Both the position numbers and the translations under genes were made by a program. Positions 45,184 to 54,163 of a stretch of 64,000 nucleotides of DNA are shown here, one piece after another. The stretch is taken from NCBI GenBank assembly GCA_000696115.1, contig JJOH01000003.1:62001-126000 (forward strand), in the 5' to 3' direction. Each line of letters starts with the position of its first letter. Position 1 is the stretch's first letter. The notes below the pieces were generated by a model. That model saw only the letters and a program-made list of their open reading frames with translations. It did not search any database and had not been told where the DNA came from. This DNA comes from Streptomyces olindensis. Lineage in GTDB: Bacteria; Actinomycetota; Actinomycetes; Streptomycetales; Streptomycetaceae.

Positions 45184-45692
45184 CGACACTCCTGGACGCG
45201 CGGCGGGCCCGGCGGATCGCCGAGCAGGTGCCGGACCCCGAGCTGCCCATGCTCACGCTGGCCGACCTGGGCGTCCTGCGGGACGTCGAGACGCGCGAGG
45301 ACGGCACGGTCGTCGCGAGCCTGACACCGACCTACTCGGGCTGCCCGGCCATGGCGGAGATGCGTGCCGGCGTGGCCGCCCGGCTGCGCGAGGCCGGGTA
45401 CGCGCGCGTGGAGATCCGCACCGTCCTCGACCCGCCCTGGACCAGCGACTGGATCACCGCGGAGGGCCGCCGCAAGCTCGCCGAGCACGGCATCGCCCCG
45501 CCCGGTGCCGCGCCCGCGCGCGCCGCCGGACCGGTGCCGCTCGTGCTGTCGCCGACCCGCCGCTCGGTGCCCTGCCCCCGCTGCGGCAGCGCGGACACCG
45601 AGGAGACCTCCCGCTTCGCCGCCACCTCCTGCAAGGCCCTGTGGCGCTGCCTCGCCTGCCGCGAGCCCTTCGAGTACGTCAAGGAGATCTGA
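45177..45692 (+). CDS. paaD: Phenylacetate degradation protein PaaD (Fe-S cluster maturation type)
   Basis: 171 residues from ATG 45177, overlapping paaC. N-terminal MIP18/DUF59 domain (RIAEQVPDPELPMLTLADLGVLRDVE, SLTPTYSGCPAMAEM) and a C-terminal zinc ribbon with four cysteines (VPCPRCGSADTEE and ALWRCLACREPF). PaaD is thought to help assemble the iron-sulfur centre of PaaE or the epoxidase. Its stop overlaps the paaE start (TGATG). Confidence 0.94.
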   Translation: MVTTLLDARRARRIAEQVPDPELPMLTLADLGVLRDVETREDGTVVASLTPTYSGCPAMAEMRAGVAARLREAGYARVEIRTVLDPPWTSDWITAEGRRKLAEHGIAPPGAAPARAAGPVPLVLSPTRRSVPCPRCGSADTEETSRFAATSCKALWRCLACREPFEYVKEI

Positions 45693-46807
45693 TGGAGGAC
45701 CTGATGGAGCCGGCCCCCGCCCCGGCGGCACGCGCGCGTGCCCGCCGCCGTCCGGTCTTCCACCCCCTGCGGGTCGCCGCCGTGCAGCCGCTGTGCGAGG
45801 ACGCGGCCGCCGTCAGCTTCGACATCCCCGCCGAACTCGCCGAGGAGTTCGCCTTCGCGCCCGGCCAGTCGCTCACCCTGCGGCGCGAGGTCGACGGCCG
45901 CGACGAGCGCCGTTCCTACTCGATCTGCTCGCCCGTCGGCACGGCACCGCGCATCGGCGTGCGCGTGGTGCCCGGCGGCCTCTTCTCCTCCTGGCTGGTG
46001 CACGACGTACGCCCCGGCGACACCGTCGAGGTGATGGCTCCCACCGGCGCCTTCACCCCCGACCTCACCACCCCCGGCCACCACGTCCTCATCGCGGCCG
46101 GCTCCGGCATCACGCCCATGGTCTCCATCGCCGAGTCCGTCCTGGCCGCCGACCCCCGCTCGACCGTCACCCTCCTCTACGGCAACCGCCGCACCGGCAC
46201 GGTGATGTTCGCCGACGAGCTCGCCGACCTGAAGGACCTGTACCCGACGCGCTTCCAGCTCGCCCACGTCCTCTCCCGCGAGCCCCGCGAGGCCGAGGTG
46301 CTCTCCGGCCGCCTCGACGCCGAGCGGCTGTCCGCACTCGTCGACGCGCTGGTCGACGTGGAGTCCGCCGACCACTGGTGGCTGTGCGGCCCGCACGGCA
46401 TGGTCCGCGCCGCCCAGCAGGTCCTGGCCGGCCTCGGCGTTCCCGCCGACCGCGTCCACCAGGAGCTGTTCTACGCGGACGACGAGCCCGTCCGTGAGCT
46501 CCGGCACGCCGAGACCGGCCCCACCGGCCCGGTCAGCCAGGTCACCGTCACCCTCGACGGCCGCTCCACCACCTCCGCCCTGCCCCGGGAGCGGACCATC
46601 CTCGAAGGCGCCCAGCAGACCCGCCCGGACCTGCCGTTCGCCTGCAAGGGCGGGGTCTGCGGCACCTGCCGCGCCCTGGTCACCGACGGCAAGGCCGACA
46701 TGCGCCGCAACTTCGCCCTCGAACCGGCCGAGGTCGACGCGGGCTACGTCCTCACGTGCCAGTCGTTCCCGGTGTCGGAGGCGCTGACGGTGGACTTCGA
46801 CACCTGA
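45692..46807 (+). CDS. paaE: Phenylacetyl-CoA epoxidase reductase subunit PaaE
   Basis: About 371 residues from ATG 45692. FAD/NAD(P)H reductase of the ferredoxin-NADP reductase type: ERRSYSICSPVG (FAD), IAAGSGITPMVSIAESVL (nucleotide), WWLCGPHGMV. The C-terminal plant-type [2Fe-2S] domain has CKGGVCGTCRALV and, later, YVLTCQS for the fourth ligand. It feeds electrons from NADPH to PaaA. Last gene of the operon, convergent with the PucR gene 25 bases away. Confidence 0.96.
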   Translation: MEDLMEPAPAPAARARARRRPVFHPLRVAAVQPLCEDAAAVSFDIPAELAEEFAFAPGQSLTLRREVDGRDERRSYSICSPVGTAPRIGVRVVPGGLFSSWLVHDVRPGDTVEVMAPTGAFTPDLTTPGHHVLIAAGSGITPMVSIAESVLAADPRSTVTLLYGNRRTGTVMFADELADLKDLYPTRFQLAHVLSREPREAEVLSGRLDAERLSALVDALVDVESADHWWLCGPHGMVRAAQQVLAGLGVPADRVHQELFYADDEPVRELRHAETGPTGPVSQVTVTLDGRSTTSALPRERTILEGAQQTRPDLPFACKGGVCGTCRALVTDGKADMRRNFALEPAEVDAGYVLTCQSFPVSEALTVDFDT

Positions 46808-46832
46808 GTTCCGGCGGGGCAGGAGCCGCCTG

Positions 46833-48452
46833 TCAGTCGGCCCGCAGGACGCGCAACGCCGTCAGAGCCACGTGGAGTTCGGTGCGGCGCTCGCCGGATT
46901 CCAGGTCGGTGTCGAGGAGGCGCTCGATGGCGCGCAGGCGCTGGTACATGGTCTCCCTGGACAGGCCGCCGCGGCGGGCGGCGGTGGTCTTGTTGCCGGC
47001 GGCGTCGAGGTAGTGGCCCAGGGTCGTCAGCAGGTCGGTGCCGTGCCGGGTGTCGTGGTCGATGAGCCGGCCCAGCCGGCGCTCGGTGTAGTCCTGGACA
47101 CGGGTGTCCTCGCGCAGGGCGTACAGCAGGCGGCGCAGGTCGATGTCCGGCGGCTCGTGGAAGGAGCGGTCCGCGGGGAGGGGCTGGCCGGGCGGCGTGG
47201 CCTCCAGGACCCGCGCCGCCTCGCGGAAGGAACGGGCGGTGTCGGCGAGGTCGGCCACCTCGGAGCCGGCGCCGACGGTCGCCGCCGGGACCAGGCCCAG
47301 CACGGTGCGGCCGAGGCGCTCGGCCACGGGACGCCAGGGCCGGTCGGGCCGCAGGGCCAGCAGGACGCCGAGGCGGCCGGGGGAGAGCACGCCGACGAGC
47401 GCCGGGACCCCCGCCGATCCCAGCTCCCGGTGCAGACGCGTCTCCGGCTCGGCGCCGTCCCCGCCGGGGCCCAGATCCACCAGGACCGCCAGGAACACAC
47501 CGCCCTCCGTCGGCAGGCCCAGGGCGGCGCAGCGGGCCCGGGCGTCCTCGGGGGAGTGGTGGCGCTGTTCCACGAGGTCCCGCAGGGCGTTGCGGTGGGC
47601 CGTGCGTTCCCACGGCGTGGCGTGGATGAGGCGGGCGACGGTCAGCGCCATCGCCGTTCTCTCCAGGACGGTGCGGTGCTCCGGTTCGAAGTCCGTCCCG
47701 TCGGCGGGCAGCATCGCCAGCCGGCCCCAGCGTTCGCCCTGGTAGGACACGGGTGCGGTGAGCCAGCCCTCCGGTCCGCCCACCTCGGTGCGGTCACCGG
47801 GCTCGGTGGCCCGGGAGCGCCGTTCCCAGCCGGTGAGCGCCTCCCGCACGGTGCTGCCCGACGGCTCGCAGATCAGCGCCTGGTGCACCAGGTTCTCCAG
47901 GACGACCGTACGGCCGCTCATCTCCGCCGCCGCGCGCACCACGTCCTCCGGTCCCGCGCCGCGCAGGGTCAGGGCGGTGAACGCCTCGTGGATGCGCTGG
48001 GTCCGGCGCATCGCGTCGGCCTGGTTGCCGAGGATGAGTGCGTGGACGACCTGGGTGACCTCCAGGAAGTTGACGTCCCGGGCGAGGGTCACCAGGGGGA
48101 GGCCCCGGGCGCGGCACGCCCGGACAAGGGCGTCGGGCGGGCGGTGGTAGCGCCGCACCAGCTCGATGACCAGGGCGGCCGCCCCCACCTCGGTCAGCTC
48201 GTCGACGTACCGGCGCACCCCCGCGGCGTCGTCGGGCAGGGGCATGCCCGTGGTCAGGACCAGCTCGCCGCCCTTGAGGAAGGAGGCCGGGTCGGTCAGC
48301 TCGGTGATGTGCACCCACCGCACCGGCCGGTCCAGCCGCGTCAGTCCGGTGACGACCTGGGGCTGCCCGGCGGCGAGGACGGGCAGCGCCAGGACGTCGG
48401 CGACGGTGGGCGCGCGACCCGCCGGGGCGGCCGTTGAGGCGTGTTCGTTCAC
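46833..48452 (-). CDS. PucR-family transcriptional regulator
   Basis: 539 residues. The N-terminal PucR domain (PTVADVLALPVLAAGQPQVVTGLTRLDRPVRWVHITELTDPASFLKGGELVLTTG, in pieces a full family match) contains the ligand-sensing part. A GGDEF-like degenerate core follows (FLAVLVDLGPGG, GRLGVLLAL). The C-terminal PucR helix-turn-helix is typical: LLTTLGHYLDAAGNKTTAARRGGLSRETMYQRLRAIERLL. PucR proteins activate purine, GABA or polyamine catabolic genes; its targets are not evident. It is divergent from the P-type ATPase gene, with about 170 bases between. Confidence 0.9.
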   Translation of the reverse strand: MNEHASTAAPAGRAPTVADVLALPVLAAGQPQVVTGLTRLDRPVRWVHITELTDPASFLKGGELVLTTGMPLPDDAAGVRRYVDELTEVGAAALVIELVRRYHRPPDALVRACRARGLPLVTLARDVNFLEVTQVVHALILGNQADAMRRTQRIHEAFTALTLRGAGPEDVVRAAAEMSGRTVVLENLVHQALICEPSGSTVREALTGWERRSRATEPGDRTEVGGPEGWLTAPVSYQGERWGRLAMLPADGTDFEPEHRTVLERTAMALTVARLIHATPWERTAHRNALRDLVEQRHHSPEDARARCAALGLPTEGGVFLAVLVDLGPGGDGAEPETRLHRELGSAGVPALVGVLSPGRLGVLLALRPDRPWRPVAERLGRTVLGLVPAATVGAGSEVADLADTARSFREAARVLEATPPGQPLPADRSFHEPPDIDLRRLLYALREDTRVQDYTERRLGRLIDHDTRHGTDLLTTLGHYLDAAGNKTTAARRGGLSRETMYQRLRAIERLLDTDLESGERRTELHVALTALRVLRAD

Positions 48453-48550
48453 GGTGTCTCCATGGGGGGTGCCCGGTCACTCTGACAAGTGGCACTGACC
48501 TGCGCAAGAGCTGTCCACGGCAGGCCCGGACGGTACCGCACGGGGTCGGA

Positions 48551-48574
48551 ATGAAGATATGAATCAGTCTTCAT
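48551..48574 (+). promoter_or_regulatory. Dyad upstream of the metal ATPase gene
   Basis: ATGAAGA-n10-TCTTCAT gives perfect 7-bp arms, and a nested ATGAA-n6-TTCAT is at 48559-48574. AT-rich ATGAA/TTCAT dyads are typical of ArsR/SmtB-type metal sensors. It ends 50 bases before the ATPase start. A TATGGT at 48584-48589 could be the -10 element. Confidence 0.5.
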
Positions 48575-48624
48575 GTGTTCCTGTATGGTGGGGAGCCCGT
48601 GCATCCCCGTCCGAAGGACCCCTG

Positions 48625-50610
48625 ATGACCTCCACCCTCACGCCGCAGTCGGTCGGCCGGGCGACACCGGCCCGCACCGGAACCGCTCCCCGGCGGCGTA
48701 CCCGTGTGCTCGCGCTCCCCGAGGCGCGCTGGGCCGCGGCGGCCACCGCCTTCTTCCTGCTCGCGCTGCCCCTCCAGCTGACCGGCGCCCCCGCCTGGAC
48801 GTGGGGCCCGCTGTACGCGCTGTCCTACGCCACGGGCGGCTGGGAGCCGGGCTGGGAAGGCCTGAAGGCGCTGAAGGAACGCACCCTCGACGTCGACCTG
48901 CTGATGGTCGTCGCCGCCCTGGGCGCCGCCTCCATCGGGCAGGTGATGGACGGTGCCCTGCTCATCGTCATCTTCGCCACGTCCGGCGCGCTGGAGGCAC
49001 TGGCCACGGCCCGCACCGCCGATTCCGTCCGCGGCCTGCTCGACCTGGCCCCCGCCACCGCCACCCGGCTGGCCCCGGACGGCGGCGAACAGACCGTGCC
49101 GGTCGAGGAACTGGCCGTCGGCGACACCGTTCTCGTCCGCCCCGGTGAACGCGTCGGCGCCGACGGCCGGGTGCTGGACGGGTCGAGCGAGGTGGACCAG
49201 GCGACCATCACCGGCGAGCCGCTCCCCGTGGCCAAGGAGCGGGGCGACGAGGTCTTCGCGGGCACCCTCAACGGCACCGGCGCCCTGCGGATCCGGGTCG
49301 AGCGCGACGCCTCCGACTCGGTGATCGCCCGCATCGTCCGCATGGTGGAGGAGGCGTCCGAGACCAAGGCGCCCACGCAGCTGTTCATCGAGAAGGTCGA
49401 ACAGCGCTACTCGCTGGGCATGGTGGCCGCGACTCTGGCCGTCTTCCTCGTGCCGCTCGCCTTCGGCGAACAGCTCACCGACGCGCTGCTGCGCGCCATG
49501 ACGTTCATGATCGTGGCCTCCCCGTGCGCGGTCGTCCTGGCCACCATGCCGCCGCTGCTGTCGGCCATCGCCAACGCCGGCCGGCACGGCGTGCTGGTGA
49601 AGTCCGCCGTGGTGATGGAGCGGCTCGGCCAGGTGGACGCGGTCGCGCTGGACAAGACCGGCACGCTGACCGAGGGCAGCCCGCGCGTCAGCGACGTACG
49701 GCCACTGCCCGGATCCCCCCTGTCGGAGCGGGAGTTGCTGGCTCTGGCGGCGGCGGCGGAGCGACCCAGCGAGCACCCGCTGGCCCGGGCGGTCGTGGAC
49801 GCCGCCCGCACACGCGGCCTCGACCTGCCGGACGCGCGGGACTTCGCCTCCGCGCCCGGAGTGGGGGTCACCGCCGTGGTGAGCGGTCGTGAGGTCGCGG
49901 TCGGCGCACCGGCCCGGCTGTCGGCCGACGCCGACGCGGACGGCGCGGTCGCGCGGGCGGCGGCCGATCTGGAGGAGTCCGGCCGTACCGCCGTCCTGGT
50001 CGTCGTCGACGGCGCCCCCGCCGGACTGCTCGGCATCGCCGACCGGCTGCGCCCGGACGCCGCCGCCACCGTTGCCGCGCTCACCACGCTCACCGGCGAG
50101 GCACCGGTGCTCCTCACCGGCGACAACCCGCGGGCCGCCGCGCACCTCGCCGCCGAGGCCGGCATCACCGACGTCCGCGCCGGGCTGCTGCCGCAGGACA
50201 AGATGGCCGCCGTGCAGGAGCTGGAGAGCGCGGGCCGCAGGGTGCTGGTCGTCGGGGACGGGGTCAACGACGCCCCCGCCCTGGCCGCCGCCCACACCGG
50301 GGTCGCCATGGGCCGCGCGGGCTCCGACCTCGCCCTGGAGACCGCCGACGCCGTGATCGTGCGCGACGAACTCGCGGCGGTCCCCACCACCGTGGCCCTG
50401 TCCCGCCGTGCCCGCAGGCTGGTCGTCCAGAACCTCGTCATCGCCGGGGTGTTCATCACCGGCCTCGTCGTCTGGGACCTGGCCGGGCACCTGCCGCTGC
50501 CGCTGGGCGTCGCGGGTCACGAGGGCTCCACGGTCCTCGTCGGCCTCAACGGCCTGCGGCTGCTGAGGGAGTCGGCCTGGCGGCACGCCGCCGCCGAGGG
50601 GACCGGCTGA
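48625..50610 (+). CDS. P1B-4 type heavy-metal ATPase (Co/Fe-type exporter)
   Basis: About 661 residues from ATG 48625. No N-terminal metal-binding domain (no CxxC). P-type ATPase motifs: ITGEPLPV (TGE loop), DKTGTLTEG with phosphorylated Asp343, SEHPLARAV (nucleotide His-Pro), GDGVNDAPAL. Metal selectivity comes from the membrane part: TM4 has SPC (Cys301, VASPCAVV) in place of CPC, and the last helices carry HEGST (His632). SPC plus HEGGT/HEGST is the signature of the P1B-4 group, which exports Co2+, Fe2+ or related ions (CtpD/CtpJ-like). It should pump metal out across the plasma membrane. The dyad upstream suggests control by an ArsR-type sensor encoded elsewhere. Confidence 0.93.
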   Translation: MTSTLTPQSVGRATPARTGTAPRRRTRVLALPEARWAAAATAFFLLALPLQLTGAPAWTWGPLYALSYATGGWEPGWEGLKALKERTLDVDLLMVVAALGAASIGQVMDGALLIVIFATSGALEALATARTADSVRGLLDLAPATATRLAPDGGEQTVPVEELAVGDTVLVRPGERVGADGRVLDGSSEVDQATITGEPLPVAKERGDEVFAGTLNGTGALRIRVERDASDSVIARIVRMVEEASETKAPTQLFIEKVEQRYSLGMVAATLAVFLVPLAFGEQLTDALLRAMTFMIVASPCAVVLATMPPLLSAIANAGRHGVLVKSAVVMERLGQVDAVALDKTGTLTEGSPRVSDVRPLPGSPLSERELLALAAAAERPSEHPLARAVVDAARTRGLDLPDARDFASAPGVGVTAVVSGREVAVGAPARLSADADADGAVARAAADLEESGRTAVLVVVDGAPAGLLGIADRLRPDAAATVAALTTLTGEAPVLLTGDNPRAAAHLAAEAGITDVRAGLLPQDKMAAVQELESAGRRVLVVGDGVNDAPALAAAHTGVAMGRAGSDLALETADAVIVRDELAAVPTTVALSRRARRLVVQNLVIAGVFITGLVVWDLAGHLPLPLGVAGHEGSTVLVGLNGLRLLRESAWRHAAAEGTG

Positions 50611-50616
50611 GTCCTG

Positions 50617-51687
50617 TCAGCGCGCCGGCGCGGGACCGCTGCTGGCGCGCACCACGAGGTCCACGGGGACGAGCGTGTCGACGCGGGGCCGCTCACCGGG
50701 ACCGTCGATGCGGTCCAGGAGCAGACGCAGGGAACGCGTGCCGATCTCCGCGAAGTCGGTACGGACGGTGGTCAGCGGGGGCAGGAAGTGCGCGGCCTCG
50801 GGGATGTCGTCGTAGCCGACGACGCTGACGTCCCCGGGGACGGACCGCCCGGACTCGTGGAGGGCGTGCAGCAGGCCCAGGGCCATCTGGTCGTTGGAGG
50901 CGAAGACCGCCGTCACCTCCCGGCGCCGGGCCAGCCGGCGGCCCAGCTCGTAGCCGGAGTCGGCGCTCCAGTCCCCGACGAGAGGCGCCGGGACGTCGGC
51001 ACCGGCCGCCCGGAGCGTCGCCTGCCAGGCCCCCAGCCGGTGGTCGGCGGAGGTCCAGCCGGTCGGGCCCGCGATGTGCCAGACAGTGGCGTGCCCGAGA
51101 CCGAGGAGGTGCTCGGTGGCCTTCCGGGCGCCGGTGCGGGAGTCGCCGGTGACCAGGGGCGTGCTGTCGTCGAGGGAGTTCTCCAGCACCACCAGGGGAG
51201 TGCCCAGATCGGTCGTCTCCGCCAGGGCCCGGCCCACCCACAGTTGCGGGGCGATCGCGATGACGCCGTCGGCGCCCTCGGCGGACAGCCGGTTCACGGC
51301 CTCGACGACGGTGTCGTGGTCGGCCGTGTCGAGCGCGATGGAGCTCACCAGGTAACCGGCTTCCTGGGCCGCGGTGTTGATCGCGGTCAGGATGGATGCG
51401 GGTCCGTACCGGGCGGCGTCGAAGGAGATCACCCCGAGCATCCGGGTCCGGCCGCTGGCCAGGGACCGCGCGCTGCGGCTGGGCCGGTAGCCGAGGGTGC
51501 GCATGGCGTCCAGGACCGCCTCGCGGGTCTCGGGGCGGACGGCCGGGTGGTCGTTGAGCACCCGGGAGACGGTCTGCTTGGAGACGCCGGCCAGCCGGGC
51601 CACGTCGGCCATCACCGGCCGCGTCCCCGCGAAGTTGCGCCTGCTGCGGCCCTTGGGGACGGGGCCGTCGGTGACGCTCGGTGTCAT
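50617..51687 (-). CDS. LacI-family regulator of the GH35 operon
   Basis: About 356 residues from ATG 51687. The LacI helix-turn-helix (VMADVARLAGVSKQTVSRVLNDHPAVRPETREAVLDAMRTLGYRPSRSARSLASGRT, in pieces) and hinge are complete. The periplasmic-binding-like effector domain includes LGVISFDAARYGPASILTAI, VFASNDQMALGLLHAL, and VVGYDDIPEAAHFLPPLTTVRTD. It lies 100 bases behind the second GH35 gene on the same strand and is probably the operon's last gene. The perfect palindrome in front of the MFS gene is its likely operator, with a galactoside as inducer. Confidence 0.9.
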   Translation of the reverse strand: MTPSVTDGPVPKGRSRRNFAGTRPVMADVARLAGVSKQTVSRVLNDHPAVRPETREAVLDAMRTLGYRPSRSARSLASGRTRMLGVISFDAARYGPASILTAINTAAQEAGYLVSSIALDTADHDTVVEAVNRLSAEGADGVIAIAPQLWVGRALAETTDLGTPLVVLENSLDDSTPLVTGDSRTGARKATEHLLGLGHATVWHIAGPTGWTSADHRLGAWQATLRAAGADVPAPLVGDWSADSGYELGRRLARRREVTAVFASNDQMALGLLHALHESGRSVPGDVSVVGYDDIPEAAHFLPPLTTVRTDFAEIGTRSLRLLLDRIDGPGERPRVDTLVPVDLVVRASSGPAPAR

Positions 51688-51787
51688 GGGGGGTGAGTCC
51701 TCGGTGTCGGTACGGCGGTGCTGACCCGCCCGGCAGGAGCACAGCATAGGCGCGGGGTGCGTGGAGGCCCTCGAAAGCCGCCGGGCC

Positions 51788-54163
51788 TCAGTCCGCCCGC
51801 ACCGGCCAGGAGCGCGTGACCACCCACTCGGCGCCCTGCACCCCCGCCGCCCGCCAGGCGTCCCCCACCTGCCCCGGCACATGCACCGGCGCGTCCGCGG
51901 CCAGCGGCAGCACCGTCAGCCGCAGCCCCCGCGCCCGCAGCTCCCCGGCCGGCAGCCGGTCCAGGCCGATGTCCCAGACCCGGCCCGAGTAGAACTGGTC
52001 GGCGACCAGGACGTCCCCCACGTGGGCCCGGGCCAGGTCACCCGTCCAGCGCAGCCGCAGCAGCACACCGGCGGGGGCCCGCAGCAGCTCCTCCGGCACG
52101 TCGACGCGGTACTCGGCGGCCAGAGCCTCCACCTGTTTCTCCGCGGGCACGCTCGCCCGGCCCTGCACGCCCGTCACGGGCTCGGGCGCCGGACCGGCCG
52201 GCCTGACGGGCGTGACGATCGCGGCGGTGTGCGCGACGGGCCCGGCCTCGACCCCGTAGCGGCGGAACACGCCGTCCGGTGCCTCCCGTATCCGTGCCCC
52301 CTCCACCACCAGGGGCGAGTCCGGTGCGGGCAGCACCGCGAACGAGGGCTCGGCGGCCGGGCTGTGCAGCCGTACCTCGTCCCGGTCGAAGACGACGCCG
52401 TCCCCGCACAGCACCAGCCGCTCGGCTCCCCAGGCCGGTCCCCGGTAGACGGTCCGGGCCGTCGCCGCGTCCAGGACGAGCAGGCCGACGCGTGAACCGT
52501 CGGCCGCGTCCACCTCGACCAGCGCGTCGGTGCCCGGCCGCACTCCGCTGACCAGGACCCGGCCGTCGACCGGAGTGACCTCCCCGGACGGTGTGGCGAC
52601 GGACGCCACCGTCTCGGTGTCCAGGGCGAGTTCGGGTGTGATGCCGTCGGTCGCGGCCAGCACCAGGACCGTGCGCCCGCCCGCCTCGACGGTGCACACC
52701 GGCTGCGCGGTGGCCCACTCCAGCCGCACACCGGCCACGTCCAGCCGTAGCGGCCAGCAGAAGGAGGCACCGGCGGGCACGGTGACCGGAGTGCTCGGCA
52801 GCGTCAGCGAGGGCGCCGCCGGGAAGTCCACGGTGAACGCCGTGTCCGGGTGGTCCGGCAGCGGCTCGTGCGGCTGGTGGTTGGTCACGAAGAGGAAGCC
52901 CGCGGTGCCGTCGCTGCGGACCGCCCAGCGCAGGGTGTCCCGGTCGTGCTGCCCCGTGGGCCGCCGCTCCGGCAGCACGGACTCCATGGGGGCGATCAGC
53001 TGCCCGAACTCGGCCAGCAGCAGGTGCTGCAGGCGCAGTTCGTGGTAGGAGGGCCGCACCTGGCCGTACTCGCCGAGCGGGGCCTGGAAGTCGTACGTCA
53101 GGACCGGCAGGTCGTTGGGGTAGCCGGTGGCGTGCGACTCCTGGAGGGTCGTCGACTCGCCCGTCGGGTTCGTACCCCCGTGGAACATGTAGTAGCCCTG
53201 CCACACCGAACCGCAGCCGATCTTCGTGAGCCCGAGCGCGGCGATGTCGGCGGCCTCCACCCGGGGCCGCCGGTGGTACGCCACGGCCATCCCGCCGCCC
53301 AGCTCGCAGGTGGCCCACGGGAAGCGGTCCGTCGGCGCCGGATCGGCGCCGCGCACGGTCGTGGGCCGCAGGTCGGCGCCGATGCCCTCGTCGTCGCGCT
53401 CGTGGGTGAAGAAGAAGTGCTTGCGGCAGGTGTCGGGCCAGCCGCCGTCCGCCTCGGTCCAGAACGCCTCGGGATAGCCGCCGTAGAGCGGAAGCAGCTC
53501 GTCGCCCGGGAGCTGGACCCCGCCCCAGGCGGTCGACGTCCACAGGGGCGCGCTCAGCCCCGCCTCCTGTGCCAGACGTTTCAGCGTGCGCAGATGGCCC
53601 GGCTGGTCGTACAGCTCGTTCTCGATCTGGATCGCGACGATCGGGCCGCCGCTCGCCCGGTCGAGTCCGCGCAGCTGTCCCGCGATCGCCGTGAACCAGG
53701 CGCGGACGGGCTCCAGGTAGGCCGGGTCGTCGGTCCGGGGTGTGCGGGAGCGGGCCAACACCCAGTCGGGCAGTCCGCCGTTGCGCACCTCCGCGTGGGA
53801 CCAGGGGCCGATGCGCGGAATGAAGTCCAGGCCGTGGCGGGCGCACAGCTCGGCGAAGCACCTGAGGTCCCGGTCACCGTCGAAGCGGACCCGGCCCTCG
53901 ATCTCCTCGTGGTGGATCCAGATGACGTACGAGGCGACGGCGGTCACCCCGCCCGCCTTCATCTTCAGCAGCTCCTCCTCCCACTCCCGGGCCGGGTAGC
54001 GGGAGTAGTGGAACTCGCCGGAGACCGGGAACCAAGGGCGGCCGCCGCGGGTGAACCAGCGGCTGGTGATCCCGATCGGGTCGAGGACGCCGGGAGCGTC
54101 CGCGGAGGGCAGGTGGCCGGTCAGCGGGGGTTCGGCGGGCGCGGGAACGCGCAGGACGTGCAT
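51788..54163 (-). CDS. GH35 beta-galactosidase (large, cytoplasmic)
   Basis: 791 residues from ATG 54163, overlapping the upstream GH35 stop (TGATG). GH35 barrel at the N-terminus: FPVSGEFHYSRYPAREWEEELLKMKAGG, VIWIHHEEIEG, FIPRIGPWSHAEVRNGGLPDW, and the acid/base in VAIQIENELYDQ (near residue 183); PWATCELGGGMAV supplies the nucleophile Glu. Large C-terminal beta domains follow. There is no signal peptide. A GH35 enzyme of this size acts on beta-1,3/1,4-galactosides; the coupling to another GH35 enzyme and an MFS transporter argues for imported galacto-oligosaccharides from plant galactan or arabinogalactan. Confidence 0.92.
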   Translation of the reverse strand: MHVLRVPAPAEPPLTGHLPSADAPGVLDPIGITSRWFTRGGRPWFPVSGEFHYSRYPAREWEEELLKMKAGGVTAVASYVIWIHHEEIEGRVRFDGDRDLRCFAELCARHGLDFIPRIGPWSHAEVRNGGLPDWVLARSRTPRTDDPAYLEPVRAWFTAIAGQLRGLDRASGGPIVAIQIENELYDQPGHLRTLKRLAQEAGLSAPLWTSTAWGGVQLPGDELLPLYGGYPEAFWTEADGGWPDTCRKHFFFTHERDDEGIGADLRPTTVRGADPAPTDRFPWATCELGGGMAVAYHRRPRVEAADIAALGLTKIGCGSVWQGYYMFHGGTNPTGESTTLQESHATGYPNDLPVLTYDFQAPLGEYGQVRPSYHELRLQHLLLAEFGQLIAPMESVLPERRPTGQHDRDTLRWAVRSDGTAGFLFVTNHQPHEPLPDHPDTAFTVDFPAAPSLTLPSTPVTVPAGASFCWPLRLDVAGVRLEWATAQPVCTVEAGGRTVLVLAATDGITPELALDTETVASVATPSGEVTPVDGRVLVSGVRPGTDALVEVDAADGSRVGLLVLDAATARTVYRGPAWGAERLVLCGDGVVFDRDEVRLHSPAAEPSFAVLPAPDSPLVVEGARIREAPDGVFRRYGVEAGPVAHTAAIVTPVRPAGPAPEPVTGVQGRASVPAEKQVEALAAEYRVDVPEELLRAPAGVLLRLRWTGDLARAHVGDVLVADQFYSGRVWDIGLDRLPAGELRARGLRLTVLPLAADAPVHVPGQVGDAWRAAGVQGAEWVVTRSWPVRAD

